The notes beneath the pieces are model-generated. The model searched no databases, had not been told where the DNA came from, and saw only the letters and a program-made list of their open reading frames with translations. Below, piece by piece: positions 24,820 to 34,477 of a stretch of DNA of 51,210 bases; positions within the stretch are counted from its first letter, which is position 1, and each line of letters starts with the position of its first letter. Origin of the DNA: an uncultured Lachnospiraceae bacterium (GTDB lineage Bacteria; Bacillota; Clostridia; Lachnospirales; Lachnospiraceae); NCBI GenBank assembly GCA_947086895.1, contig CAMUAR010000023.1, positions 1-51,210 on the forward strand, in the 5' to 3' direction. The position numbers were made by a program, and so were the translations under genes.

Positions 24820-24876
24820 ACATTTTATTTTTACATTTGTAAATTTTGTAAATTATCTCTAATTTTCAAATGTAAA
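24806..24876. promoter_or_regulatory. AT-rich operator array in the divergent control region
   Basis: TTTACATTTTG (24806-24816), TTTACATTTG (24830-24839) and CAAATGTAAA (24867-24876) are near-identical boxes. The last two form a perfect 10-bp inverted repeat. The first overlaps the -35 of the operon promoter. The arrangement suggests a regulator binding site, but the binder is unknown. Confidence 0.45.
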
Positions 24877-24920
24877 TTTCGTGTAATATTCACAAAGGTA
24901 TGGAATAAGATAAAAAAACA

Positions 24921-24929
24921 TGTTATAAT
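24921..24929 (+). promoter_or_regulatory. Extended -10 promoter for gene 24961
   Basis: TGTTATAAT is an extended -10 without a clear -35. It lies 32 nt upstream of ATG 24961. AAAGGA serves as the ribosome site. Confidence 0.55.
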
Positions 24930-24960
24930 ACAAAAAAATCTTTCGAAAGGAATTCTGATA

Positions 24961-25818
24961 ATGGATGAAATCTATACCCAAGAAGTTGTAAGACGTTTTT
25001 ATATTATAGAAAAAGAATGCCCTGATTGGGATCATTATAGTCTAAAATATTTATGGCTTTTACTTGACAATTCCCATGATCCTTTTGAATATGTTTTTGA
25101 TAAATGCTTTGCCCGTCAAAACTGGCAGGAACTAAACAATTTCTTCTATCAACATAATCGCTTAAATATTTTCCCGCCGTTTTTTCAATCGGAAGATCCT
25201 TCCTGGCACTTTCTAAATGCTCTGACAGCAATTGCTGTCGGAGATTATCAGACGATGGAATATATTTTTCCGGCAAATATGAAAATTCGAAAACATAACA
25301 ATATCTATCCTTTATATAAAGTTGGAGATATTATGCTGGCTGGGCTTTGGTATCAGAACACTGCACTCCTTTCTGCAGCACTTCCCAAAGCCAAAAAATA
25401 TATAGCAGGAAAATGGCCAAAATGGGAGCGCGCTGCAATAGCTTATTTGCTGGCTCTGTATGAACATGATATAGCCGCAGCAGGAGAATATCTTGAAAAT
25501 GCCTGTAAAATTATGCATACAGATCTTAATGATAACGATAAAAAAGTTTTTTCTGTTGCTCATGGTTTATATCAGCTGGCAGAAAAAGTTCTTGGCAAAG
25601 AAGAGTTTCAAAAACTTTCCATGCCTGAATACAAAACATTTTCCAGAGACTATGCCAAGTGGCGCAACACCTGCTTTGATTCACCGCAGTTGTATATTCA
25701 CTTTCCAGAGCCAGTATCCTTTATCAATGACCTGCTTACAGCAGACTGGAACGCTATTTTGTGGAAGCCATATGAATCCTACGGATATCCAATGGAATTA
25801 ATTAATATGTTATTTTAA
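24961..25818 (+). CDS. Unrecognised helical protein
   Basis: I do not recognise this 285-residue protein with confidence. It has no signal peptide or membrane helix and looks all-alpha. It is rich in aromatic and acidic residues and has helical pairs such as WERAAIAYLLALYEHDIAAAGEYLENAC and VFSVAHGLYQLAEKVLG. The layout is loosely reminiscent of Imm49-type immunity proteins, but I cannot confirm that and no toxin gene is nearby. The frame extends upstream to 24814, across the promoter region; ATG 24961 with AAAGGA and an extended -10 is the better start. It is divergent from the ten-gene operon and ends at a bidirectional terminator. Confidence 0.65.
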   Translation: MDEIYTQEVVRRFYIIEKECPDWDHYSLKYLWLLLDNSHDPFEYVFDKCFARQNWQELNNFFYQHNRLNIFPPFFQSEDPSWHFLNALTAIAVGDYQTMEYIFPANMKIRKHNNIYPLYKVGDIMLAGLWYQNTALLSAALPKAKKYIAGKWPKWERAAIAYLLALYEHDIAAAGEYLENACKIMHTDLNDNDKKVFSVAHGLYQLAEKVLGKEEFQKLSMPEYKTFSRDYAKWRNTCFDSPQLYIHFPEPVSFINDLLTADWNAILWKPYESYGYPMELINMLF

Positions 25819-25842
25819 ATTTGTGATTTTTAAAAGAAAATA

Positions 25843-25886
25843 AAAACAGTGAAAATGAAATTTACATTTTTCACTTTCACTGTTTT
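25843..25886. terminator. Bidirectional terminator
   Basis: AAAACAGTGAAA (25843-25854) pairs with TTTCACTGTTTT (25875-25886), and inner pairing continues. A and T tracts flank both sides. It separates the convergent 24961 gene and greA. Confidence 0.75.
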
Positions 25887-25923
25887 CAAAATAAGCAAAA
25901 TATAAACTTTTGGATTTTTTATT

Positions 25924-26427
25924 CTAAAAACTTCGCAGCTTGTCCGTGCCATCATCATGCGTTTTTTCAATATCCTGTATCACAACATAATATCCTGCCG
26001 AATCACTGACTTTTACATAGACGCGGTCGCCTTTCTTTTTTCCAAGCACTGCCTTGCCAATCGGGGATTCAATACTGACGGAGCCGTTTAATGTATTTCC
26101 GCGCACAGTTGTTACAATACGATAGGTTTCCACTTCATCATCTTCTTCAAAATAAAGCTTTACGGTATTGTACAGTCCAACTTCATCTTCTTTTGAAGTA
26201 TCTTCAATCACCTGCGCAGTTTTTATCATTCTCTCCAGATACCGAATGCGGCTTTCATTTTTGTTTTTATCGCGCTTTGCGGCATAATATTCAAAATTCT
26301 CACTTAAATCCCCCTGCGCTCTCGCCTCCTTTACCGCTTCGATCGCTTCTTTGCGCACAATAAGCTTGCGGTACTCAATCTCCTCCTCCATCTTTTTGAT
26401 ATCGTTTTCCGTTAATTGATTATGCAT
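25924..26427 (-). CDS. greA: Transcription elongation factor GreA
   Basis: GreA rescues backtracked RNA polymerase by stimulating transcript cleavage. The 167-residue protein has the N-terminal coiled coil with the acidic tip in ARAQGDLSENFEYYAAK (about 35-51). The C-terminal FKBP-like domain has SIESPIGKAVLGKKKGD (about 118-134). It is slightly longer than the usual 157-160. It is preceded by the recurrent leader with a start-stop ATG-TGA. The 163 nt upstream, to the DUF6472 gene, contain no other supported gene. Confidence 0.9.
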   Translation of the reverse strand: MHNQLTENDIKKMEEEIEYRKLIVRKEAIEAVKEARAQGDLSENFEYYAAKRDKNKNESRIRYLERMIKTAQVIEDTSKEDEVGLYNTVKLYFEEDDEVETYRIVTTVRGNTLNGSVSIESPIGKAVLGKKKGDRVYVKVSDSAGYYVVIQDIEKTHDDGTDKLRSF

Positions 26428-26443
26428 ACTCCCTCACATTCTT
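26425..26443 (-). promoter_or_regulatory. GAATGTGAGGG leader before greA
   Basis: GAAGAATGTGAGGGAGT precedes ATG 26427. The leader ATG at 26439 is followed by TGA and lies 12 nt ahead. The upstream hairpin is weak or absent in this copy. Confidence 0.5.
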
Positions 26444-26590
26444 CTGTCTGATAGCATTTAAATAATTAACTATAAAAGATCAAATTCCAAATTTTGCACA
26501 AATCCGTCCACCGCACAATCATAATTCTGAGCGTTTGCATTTCCTTTGTCCTTGTATAAAATACAAAATACAGAATCTTTTGTGCAGTTT

Positions 26591-26785
26591 TCAGATTTGT
26601 TTTCGTACAACAGCATACTCATCATCCAGCCGGTAGTATGGGCAATTTTGTATTGTTCCTCGAAGAAAACATCCCATCTCGTCCTCGTCCAGACTGACCT
26701 CGCATACATAATATTCAAGTTCCTCATCGTATCGATAATTTGTACATGTATCGCAGCTTGTCGAATTTATTTTTTTCTGTTCCAT
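26591..26785 (-). CDS. DUF6472-type cysteine-rich miniprotein
   Basis: This 64-residue protein has a CxxC pair (Cys11, Cys14) and later cysteines at about 28, 39 and 48, with the acidic stretch YEVSLDEDEMG-like between them. The pattern DTCTNYRYDEELEYYVCEV...NCPYYRLDDEYAVVRKQI is one I recognise from DUF6472 proteins of Lachnospiraceae. A small metal-binding fold is likely, but the function is unknown. It starts 9 nt after the stop of the PARG-type gene and is surely cotranscribed with it. Confidence 0.75.
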   Translation of the reverse strand: MEQKKINSTSCDTCTNYRYDEELEYYVCEVSLDEDEMGCFLRGTIQNCPYYRLDDEYAVVRKQI

Positions 26786-26794
26786 TCTACGCCC

Positions 26795-27652
26795 CTAGTT
26801 TGTGTTAAATTTCTGCCAAAACACTCTATAATTTTTTTCATCTCTTGGCGAGCAGTACACTGCAAATTCAATAACAGAAAAATCATACTGAAATGCTTTT
26901 ACCGCCTGCGCCATCGCTTCTGCCACCACTTCAGGCGGATTACAGAAAGCTCCGCACCCAAACGCCCCCAGCACAACAACTTCCGCCCCCTCTTTCTTCG
27001 CAATCGAAAGAATCCTTGTCATCCTTTTTTTATGCAGCGAAAGCAGTTGTTCTTCTGATAATTTCACCGCCCTGCTGCCGCTTCCGGGATTCATTGCGTT
27101 GCTTGGTTTTTCCCTTAGATTTGGCGCAGCACATGTAACAATATCTACGGTATACCAGTCTTTCTCCGGCATTTTTTCCGGGTTTTGTGTATCCGTCTTA
27201 AATACAACCACTCCCGGCGTAAAAATACAATCGTCATTATAAACGGCGTCCAACTTTCCTTCTTTTAATAATTGACGGTGTTTGTCATAAAAACTTCCTC
27301 TCATTTCTACTAAGCTTGGATACAGTGTACTGCACCGGCAGATCGCCTCCTCCTGGGCGCTTGATCCCCGCGTAACTCCGCCCCCTGGATTTGTCGCGGA
27401 CGCAAAATTATGCACGCACACCTTTTTGCCACGGTATGCACCTGCCGCCTCCAGACTGCGCTTTTTTGATACCACAATATTTACCGGATGCGCGTATCGA
27501 TGTTCTTTCTGAATACCGAACACCTCATTCGCAGCTATTATGTACTGTGCCTGTCCGGAATGCAAAACCGCGCTTTTTAACACTTGATTGTTTTTACAAC
27601 ATCCGATTGTATCCTCAAAAATTTCTATATTTCTTGTTTTTTGATCCGACAT
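26795..27652 (-). CDS. TIGR02452-type poly(ADP-ribose) glycohydrolase-like protein
   Basis: This 285-residue macrodomain-like protein belongs to the microbial PARG type. It carries the catalytic signature NPGGGVTRGSSAQEEAICR, meaning GGG (90-92), seven residues, then QEE (100-102) with catalytic Glu. The preceding VHNFASATNPGGG and the later VVLGAFGCGAFCNPP strand complete the ADP-ribose pocket. It should remove ADP-ribose from proteins or nucleic acids in the cytoplasm. It heads a two-gene operon with the DUF6472 miniprotein and has its own promoter at 27719-27747. Confidence 0.85.
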   Translation of the reverse strand: MSDQKTRNIEIFEDTIGCCKNNQVLKSAVLHSGQAQYIIAANEVFGIQKEHRYAHPVNIVVSKKRSLEAAGAYRGKKVCVHNFASATNPGGGVTRGSSAQEEAICRCSTLYPSLVEMRGSFYDKHRQLLKEGKLDAVYNDDCIFTPGVVVFKTDTQNPEKMPEKDWYTVDIVTCAAPNLREKPSNAMNPGSGSRAVKLSEEQLLSLHKKRMTRILSIAKKEGAEVVVLGAFGCGAFCNPPEVVAEAMAQAVKAFQYDFSVIEFAVYCSPRDEKNYRVFWQKFNTN

Positions 27653-27718
27653 AAATCCTGCCTTTCCACACTTTCATACGAAATATATTTCCTTTAAAGC
27701 ATCTATAAAATTATCAGT

Positions 27719-27747
27719 ATTGTACCAAAAATTAACCAGATCCGCAA
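27719..27747 (-). promoter_or_regulatory. Sigma-A promoter of the PARG operon
   Basis: On the minus strand, TTGCGG (27747-27742), a 17-nt spacer ending in TGG and TACAAT (27724-27719) form an extended -10 promoter 66 nt upstream of the start at 27652. Confidence 0.6.
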
Positions 27748-27811
27748 CTGTAAAAATATAATATTCTATCTGTGCCTGAAAACGTATTGCAGCAAAGTCT
27801 TAATATCTACT

Positions 27812-27848
27812 TTGCACATTATAAAAAACAGTATACAATGATACTGTT
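27812..27848 (+). promoter_or_regulatory. Promoter and dyad upstream of the sigma-factor gene
   Basis: TTGCAC (27812-27817), a 16-nt spacer and TACAAT (27834-27839) form a plausible promoter. A perfect 8-bp dyad, AACAGTAT (27827-27834) and ATACTGTT (27841-27848), overlaps the -10. The rest of the 292-nt divergent gap shows no gene. Confidence 0.45.
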
Positions 27849-27944
27849 CTGATTCACATTGAAATATTTTTCTTTTCATGCAATAATCTGCGCATTCACC
27901 ACACTATATTAGCAGGAAGATAAAGAAAGGGGTAAAAAACAGCA

Positions 27945-29546
27945 ATGTGTCGGCAACTTATCAAATCGTTTACCGAAAATTATATAGAAAAGCTATTTTA
28001 TTTCTGCCTGAAAAAAACAGGAAACAGCGCAGAAGCACAGGATCTTGCATCGGATATTACACTCAATATCTTAACTGCGCTGCACAGTGGAACAATACCG
28101 GAACATTTTTCTGCATGGGTGTGGCAGATTGCGCGCAACCGGTACAGCAGCTGGGCAGATAAAAAACAGCACCGCTTAAATTCTATAGCTTTTTTTGATA
28201 TTAACGATTATGATAATCTGCCTGACAAAAGCAGTATAAACGAACCGTTGGAAACTTCGCTTTTACACAGCGAAGAATTATCTTTACTGCGCCGGGAACT
28301 TGCTTTTATTTCTGCGGATTACCGCCAGATTGTCGTCGCGTTTTATATTGATGATCAAAAGGCAAAAGATATCGCCGCATCTCTTTGTCTCCCTCTCGGC
28401 ACGGTACTATCAAAACTATCCCGCGCCAGAAAAATTTTGAAAGAAGGTATGTGTATGGCAAGAGAATTTGGAAGCAAAAGTTACAATCCAGAAGATGTGA
28501 ATTTCTTTTCAAGCGGCAGCCAGCCAAGCGGTCTGCCATGGAACGCGGTCTATCGGAAAATTCCAAAAAATATTCTGCTCGAAGCGAGCAACAATCCGTC
28601 AACGATCGAGGAGCTGGCAGTTGAACTTGGCATTGCAGTTCCGTATATCGAGGAGGAAGTCAACCTGCTTGTGCAGGCAACACTTCTAAAAAAAGTTGGC
28701 GATAAGTTTGTGACAGACTTCTTTATTTTAAGCAAAGAATGTTCCCAGGAAATTTATTCGATTCAGCGTAAGTCAGCGACAGAACGAAACAAAATGTTTG
28801 ATACAATTGTATCCGAATCTCTGGAAAAAGTCCGCGCTCTGCGCATCGCAGAAGATCATATCAGTGACAGTACCGTAAAATGGTGGCTGATGGTTTATTG
28901 CGCCGACTATTATCTAAGTACTTTAAAAGGATATGATGTCAATTTTCCTTACACTCGCAAAAACGGCGAAAACTGGGGATTTGTCGGCTATGAAAATATA
29001 GAACTCCCTGAGACAATCGTGATGGGGCATACTGGCAGAGGTGATGAGTCAAAAGCTATGTTCTGGACATATCAGTTTAGCGATTATAATTTATGGCAGG
29101 ATCCTAAAATTCTTCATGATTCCTCCTACGTTACATTGCTTGCCGATATTTTAAAAAATAAGCGCAAGCCTTCGGCTCTCACTGATTCCGAACAGAATTT
29201 CTGGAAAGGTCTAAACGGCGAAGTTGCACATCTTAACGCTGATGGTTTTGCTGTTCCAGATATCTTGGTAATCCACAGGGAAACTTTAAAAGAAATAAAA
29301 GAAATTTTAAAATCCCATCCGCTGTATACAAAAATAATGGAAAATATTCAAGATGTATTTGACAAGATTGTGCAAGTATTAAAAAAATACAACACACCAT
29401 ACTTAAAGGATCAGCTTATCTACTGCGCTTCTATAAAAATACTGGAAATTCGAGTGATTCTTATTCATGATGCCGTAGCTTCCGGCAGTTTAACTCTCCC
29501 TGATTCTAAGCACAACACAATTGGAATGTGGATTGAGTTCGAGTGA
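27945..29546 (+). CDS. ECF-like sigma factor with long C-terminal extension
   Basis: This is a 533-residue protein. Residues 5-75 look like sigma region 2 (AQDLASDITLNILTAL, FSAWVWQIARNRYSSWADKK). Residues 110-166 look like region 4 (FISADYRQIVVAFYIDDQKAKDIAASLCLPLGTVLSKLSRARKILKEGM). The remaining 365 residues are not sigma. Residues 213-255 resemble a small winged or ArsR-like helix-turn-helix (STIEELAVELGIAVPYIEEEVNLLVQATLLKKVG), followed by an unrecognised domain rich in Trp and Tyr. No anti-sigma gene adjoins. The extension may sense a signal and gate the sigma part (inference). GAAAGGGG serves as the ribosome site, with long 12-nt spacing. Confidence 0.75.
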   Translation: MCRQLIKSFTENYIEKLFYFCLKKTGNSAEAQDLASDITLNILTALHSGTIPEHFSAWVWQIARNRYSSWADKKQHRLNSIAFFDINDYDNLPDKSSINEPLETSLLHSEELSLLRRELAFISADYRQIVVAFYIDDQKAKDIAASLCLPLGTVLSKLSRARKILKEGMCMAREFGSKSYNPEDVNFFSSGSQPSGLPWNAVYRKIPKNILLEASNNPSTIEELAVELGIAVPYIEEEVNLLVQATLLKKVGDKFVTDFFILSKECSQEIYSIQRKSATERNKMFDTIVSESLEKVRALRIAEDHISDSTVKWWLMVYCADYYLSTLKGYDVNFPYTRKNGENWGFVGYENIELPETIVMGHTGRGDESKAMFWTYQFSDYNLWQDPKILHDSSYVTLLADILKNKRKPSALTDSEQNFWKGLNGEVAHLNADGFAVPDILVIHRETLKEIKEILKSHPLYTKIMENIQDVFDKIVQVLKKYNTPYLKDQLIYCASIKILEIRVILIHDAVASGSLTLPDSKHNTIGMWIEFE

Positions 29547-29576
29547 GAAAATGGGCTTTAAAAGGCTAGTGTGTAT

Positions 29577-29616
29577 GCGTATGGCAGGCAGTCCTTTCGG
29601 ACTGCCTGCCATACGC
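29577..29616. repeat. Perfect 18-bp hairpin without U-tract
   Basis: An 18-bp perfect stem (29577-29594 with 29599-29616) has a TTTC tetraloop, 30 nt after the sigma-gene stop. Neither strand has a T-run after it. It may stop transcription without a U-tract or protect the 3' end of the mRNA. Confidence 0.6.
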
Positions 29617-29749
29617 AGATAAGATGCAAAAAAGCAAGCATAAAAAATGTTTCCCCGCCAAATAATTTCTAAAATATTATGGAATCCTATTTGATATTTT
29701 GATTTTTTATAGAATCTTGCTTGTTTATTTTATTATGGTTTCTGCCCTT

Positions 29750-30745
29750 TTATACACGTTTTGCCACAAAAGATACCCAGTCTTTTAACACAGAAGTTTC
29801 AACAATCTCAAAACCGTTCTCTTCCAACGCCTGTTTTACTTCCTCCGCTTTCATATCAATAATGCCGGAACTGATAAAATATGCCCCTGGCGCCATAAAT
29901 TCAGAAACAACTTCCGCAAGCGGAATAATAATATCTGCAAGGATATTTGCCACAACAACCGAATAACAATTTTTGCCGATCCTTTTTCGAAACGCTTCGT
30001 CGTCAATTACATTTCCATAAGCAAATTCCACGGTTTCAGTTTTTCTTTTTATATGATCACAATCAGAAACATTGAAAGCAGTGATATGATTTATCCTTGT
30101 ATTTTCCACGGATGTAGCAACAGCATTTACATCGATATCTGTTCCAACCGCGCAGGATGCGCCAAGTTTCATGCCAATGATCGATAAAATCCCGCTTCCG
30201 CATCCAATATCAAGCATCGCCGCACCCGGCTTTAAATATTTTTTCAGATTACTGATACACAAACGTGTTGTCTCGTGCGCGCCCGTGCCAAACGCTGTCC
30301 CTGGGTCAATCTCAATTACAAGATCTCCTTGTTTTGTGTCGTTTAATGTCTCCCAAGTCGGCTTTATCACAATGGTATCATCCACGCGAAACGATTTAAA
30401 AAATTCCTTCCAGTTATTGATCCAATCTTTATCTTCTGTCTGTCCAAGCGTAATCTGCCCCAAACCAACGTTGGTAAATTGTTTTAAATCCTCCAGACCA
30501 TTGCCGATTCTTGCACAAAGCTCCTCCAAGTCCAGATCCAAATCCACATAGCAATTTATTCTCGCTGTACCATCATCCTCCGGCAGTTCTGGAAGAATAT
30601 CGATAAACATTTTTCTTTTATCTTCCTCGGAAAGAGGTACATTGTCCTCAATCTCAATGCCCTCGATACCAAATTCTTCCAACATTGCACTGACAAAATC
30701 AACGGCTTCTGTCGTTGTATCAATCGTAATCTTATTCCACTTCAT
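29750..30745 (-). CDS. prmA: Ribosomal protein L11 methyltransferase
   Basis: PrmA methylates ribosomal protein L11 with S-adenosylmethionine. The N-terminus MKWNKITIDTTTEAVDFVSAML is typical of the family. The SAM-binding motif I, MLDIGCGSGILSIIGMKLGA, lies near residue 175, and VVANILADIIIPLA gives the N-I-L motif near residue 245. Length is 331 residues. A TTG codon at 30763 is in frame, but conservation favours ATG 30745; the ribosome site is weak. It is the last gene of the heat-shock operon, 86 nt after dnaJ, an order common in Clostridia. Confidence 0.9.
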   Translation of the reverse strand: MKWNKITIDTTTEAVDFVSAMLEEFGIEGIEIEDNVPLSEEDKRKMFIDILPELPEDDGTARINCYVDLDLDLEELCARIGNGLEDLKQFTNVGLGQITLGQTEDKDWINNWKEFFKSFRVDDTIVIKPTWETLNDTKQGDLVIEIDPGTAFGTGAHETTRLCISNLKKYLKPGAAMLDIGCGSGILSIIGMKLGASCAVGTDIDVNAVATSVENTRINHITAFNVSDCDHIKRKTETVEFAYGNVIDDEAFRKRIGKNCYSVVVANILADIIIPLAEVVSEFMAPGAYFISSGIIDMKAEEVKQALEENGFEIVETSVLKDWVSFVAKRV

Positions 30746-30831
30746 AAAATTTTGCAGGCACAAAAACCCACTTTCTTTCAGCGATGGGAATGCCGCGCTC
30801 CTTTCGTCTCTGACGAGTCAAATCTTTTTGC

Positions 30832-31971
30832 CTACTTCTTAAAAAAACGCTTTCTTTCCTTTGTTCCGCTCTCCTCATGTTCCGGCGTTCTTCCATTTAA
30901 CAAATCATCCAGCTTTTTTACCAGCTCTTTTTGTTCATTTGTCAATTTGGTAGGAACCTGAACAATCAGATTAACATAATGGTCGCCGCGTACCTGACTG
31001 TTTCTAAGGCTTGGAACACCCTTGCCGCGAAGTCTGACTTTTGTATCCGTCTGCGTTCCCGGCTTTACTGTATAAAGCACGTCGCCATCCACCGTCGAGA
31101 TGCGGACATCTCCGCCAAGCGCAGCGGTAGTAAATGGAAGAGGTGCGGACGAGTAAATATCAAATCCCTCGCGCTGGAAAATTGGATGGCTACTCACCGC
31201 TACTTCAACCAAAAGATCTCCGCGCTCGCCCCCATTTACACCCGGCTCACCCTTCTCACGGATTCTTATGCTCTGACCGTCGTCAATTCCGGCTGGCACA
31301 GAAACCTGGATTTTCTTTTTCTTTGTAATAAATCCAGAACCATAACAATCCGGGCATTTTTCCCGAATAATCTTTCCTGTACCACCGCAGTCGGAACAAG
31401 CCTGCACTCTTCTTACCATCCCAAACAAAGATTGTTGTGTGACGGTCGTCTGACCTGTACCACCGCACTTTTTACAGCTCTCTACGGTAGTTCCTGGTTT
31501 TGCTCCCGTGCCATGACACCTCTCACAAGGATCTTTTAAATTTAATTCCAATTCTTTTTCCGTGCCAAACACAGCTTCCTCGAATGTAATGCGAATACCC
31601 GTCCGCAGGTTTGCCCCTTTCATTGGACCATTGCTTGTGCGCTGACGTCTTCCGCCGCCGAACAAATCTCCAAAGATATCGCCAAAAATATCGCCCATAT
31701 CGCCCATATTAAAATCAAAGCCGCCGGTTCCGCCGCCCTGCTCAAACGCTGCATGTCCAAACTGATCGTACTGGCGTCTTTTGTCTTGATCACTTAAAAT
31801 TGCATAGGCCTCGGACGCCTCCTTAAACTTTGCTTCCGCCTCTTTATTCCCCGGATTCATGTCGGGATGATATTTCTTGGCAAGCTGCCGGTATGCTTTT
31901 TTTATCTCATCATCCGAAGCTCCTTTGGCAACGCCAAGCACCTCGTAATAATCTCTTTTACTCTCTGCCAT
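30832..31971 (-). CDS. dnaJ: Chaperone DnaJ
   Basis: This is the Hsp40 co-chaperone that delivers substrates to DnaK and stimulates its ATPase. The J domain is complete ([35 protein letters not shown]) with the HPD tripeptide. A Gly/Phe-rich linker ([29 protein letters not shown]) follows. Four CxxCxGxG zinc repeats are present: [24 protein letters not shown] and CPDCYGSG. Length is 379 residues from ATG 31971. ATG 31983 is in frame but lies in the leader AGAATGGAGGATAGG. A gap of 448 nt containing a palindromic element separates it from dnaK, so it may need its own promoter. Confidence 0.95.
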   Translation of the reverse strand: MAESKRDYYEVLGVAKGASDDEIKKAYRQLAKKYHPDMNPGNKEAEAKFKEASEAYAILSDQDKRRQYDQFGHAAFEQGGGTGGFDFNMGDMGDIFGDIFGDLFGGGRRQRTSNGPMKGANLRTGIRITFEEAVFGTEKELELNLKDPCERCHGTGAKPGTTVESCKKCGGTGQTTVTQQSLFGMVRRVQACSDCGGTGKIIREKCPDCYGSGFITKKKKIQVSVPAGIDDGQSIRIREKGEPGVNGGERGDLLVEVAVSSHPIFQREGFDIYSSAPLPFTTAALGGDVRISTVDGDVLYTVKPGTQTDTKVRLRGKGVPSLRNSQVRGDHYVNLIVQVPTKLTNEQKELVKKLDDLLNGRTPEHEESGTKERKRFFKK

Positions 31972-32225
31972 CCTATCCTCCATTCTAACGGTTCTACCCT
32001 AAACTTTCACTGGTAAAACAACATTCTATTCCAAATTTTCCCACAAAACCATTCTGCACACATTTTATCGCTTACAGCAAAACGGTCTACCCACAAAAAA
32101 GATCACAAAAAACTATCTTTAAAATCCAGATACAAAATTTCTTCTATATCTGGATAACTTTGCCTGTAATCAAAACTTCGCATCTTATTTTATTATAAGA
32201 TGTGCTTTTGCTGAAACAGGCAAAC

Positions 32226-32374
32226 TCCCCCGCCTAAGAAGCTGCTGCCAAAAAAGTGGTTAAATCCATATTAAATATACCATATACAGCACACTTCTAG
32301 GTTTAAAATACTATATATCCTGGTATTTTTAGTAAATACAAACTTTTTTGGCCGCCTCCTTAAAAAGCGGGGGA
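32226..32374. repeat. Nested palindromic element between dnaK and dnaJ
   Basis: Outer arms TCCCCCGC (32226-32233) and GCGGGGGA (32367-32374), middle arms GCCAAAAAAGT (32247-32257) and ACTTTTTTGGC (32342-32352), and an inner ATACCA/TGGTAT pair make one element of about 149 bp. It has no coding potential. The GC-rich ends resemble those of non-autonomous IS200/IS605-type or MITE elements, but no target duplication is obvious. The remaining parts of the 31972-32419 gap are AT-rich and hold no gene. Confidence 0.5.
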
Positions 32375-32419
32375 TTCCCTGATAAGGCTTATTTATTCTA
32401 CTTTTTTACTTGTCTTATT

Positions 32420-34363
<1,944 letters not shown>

Positions 34364-34477
34364 TCAATTTAATTCAATTTTGCTTCCAATCTGACGATTT
34401 ACTGCTGCTCATCGTCTCTTTATATCAATCATGCTTCTGTCCGTTTGCTGCAGTTTTGGACGTAGGCCTGAATAACC

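Noticed and set aside
26470..26727. Open frame of 85 codons overlapping the DUF6472 gene
   Set aside because: It lies in another frame over most of a recognisable cysteine-rich protein and lacks a ribosome site. It is a shadow.
27051..27900. Toxin-antitoxin interpretation of the PARG-type protein and miniprotein
   Set aside because: No ADP-ribosyltransferase (DarT-like) toxin adjoins. The PARG-type signature supports a hydrolase, but a toxin-antitoxin pair cannot be supported from this window.
32063..32076. cre-like sequence in the dnaK-dnaJ gap (TGTAAGCGATAAAA on the minus strand)
   Set aside because: It fits the CcpA consensus at 13 of 14 positions, but no promoter is visible beside it and carbon control of dnaJ is unlikely. 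It may be chance in AT-rich DNA.
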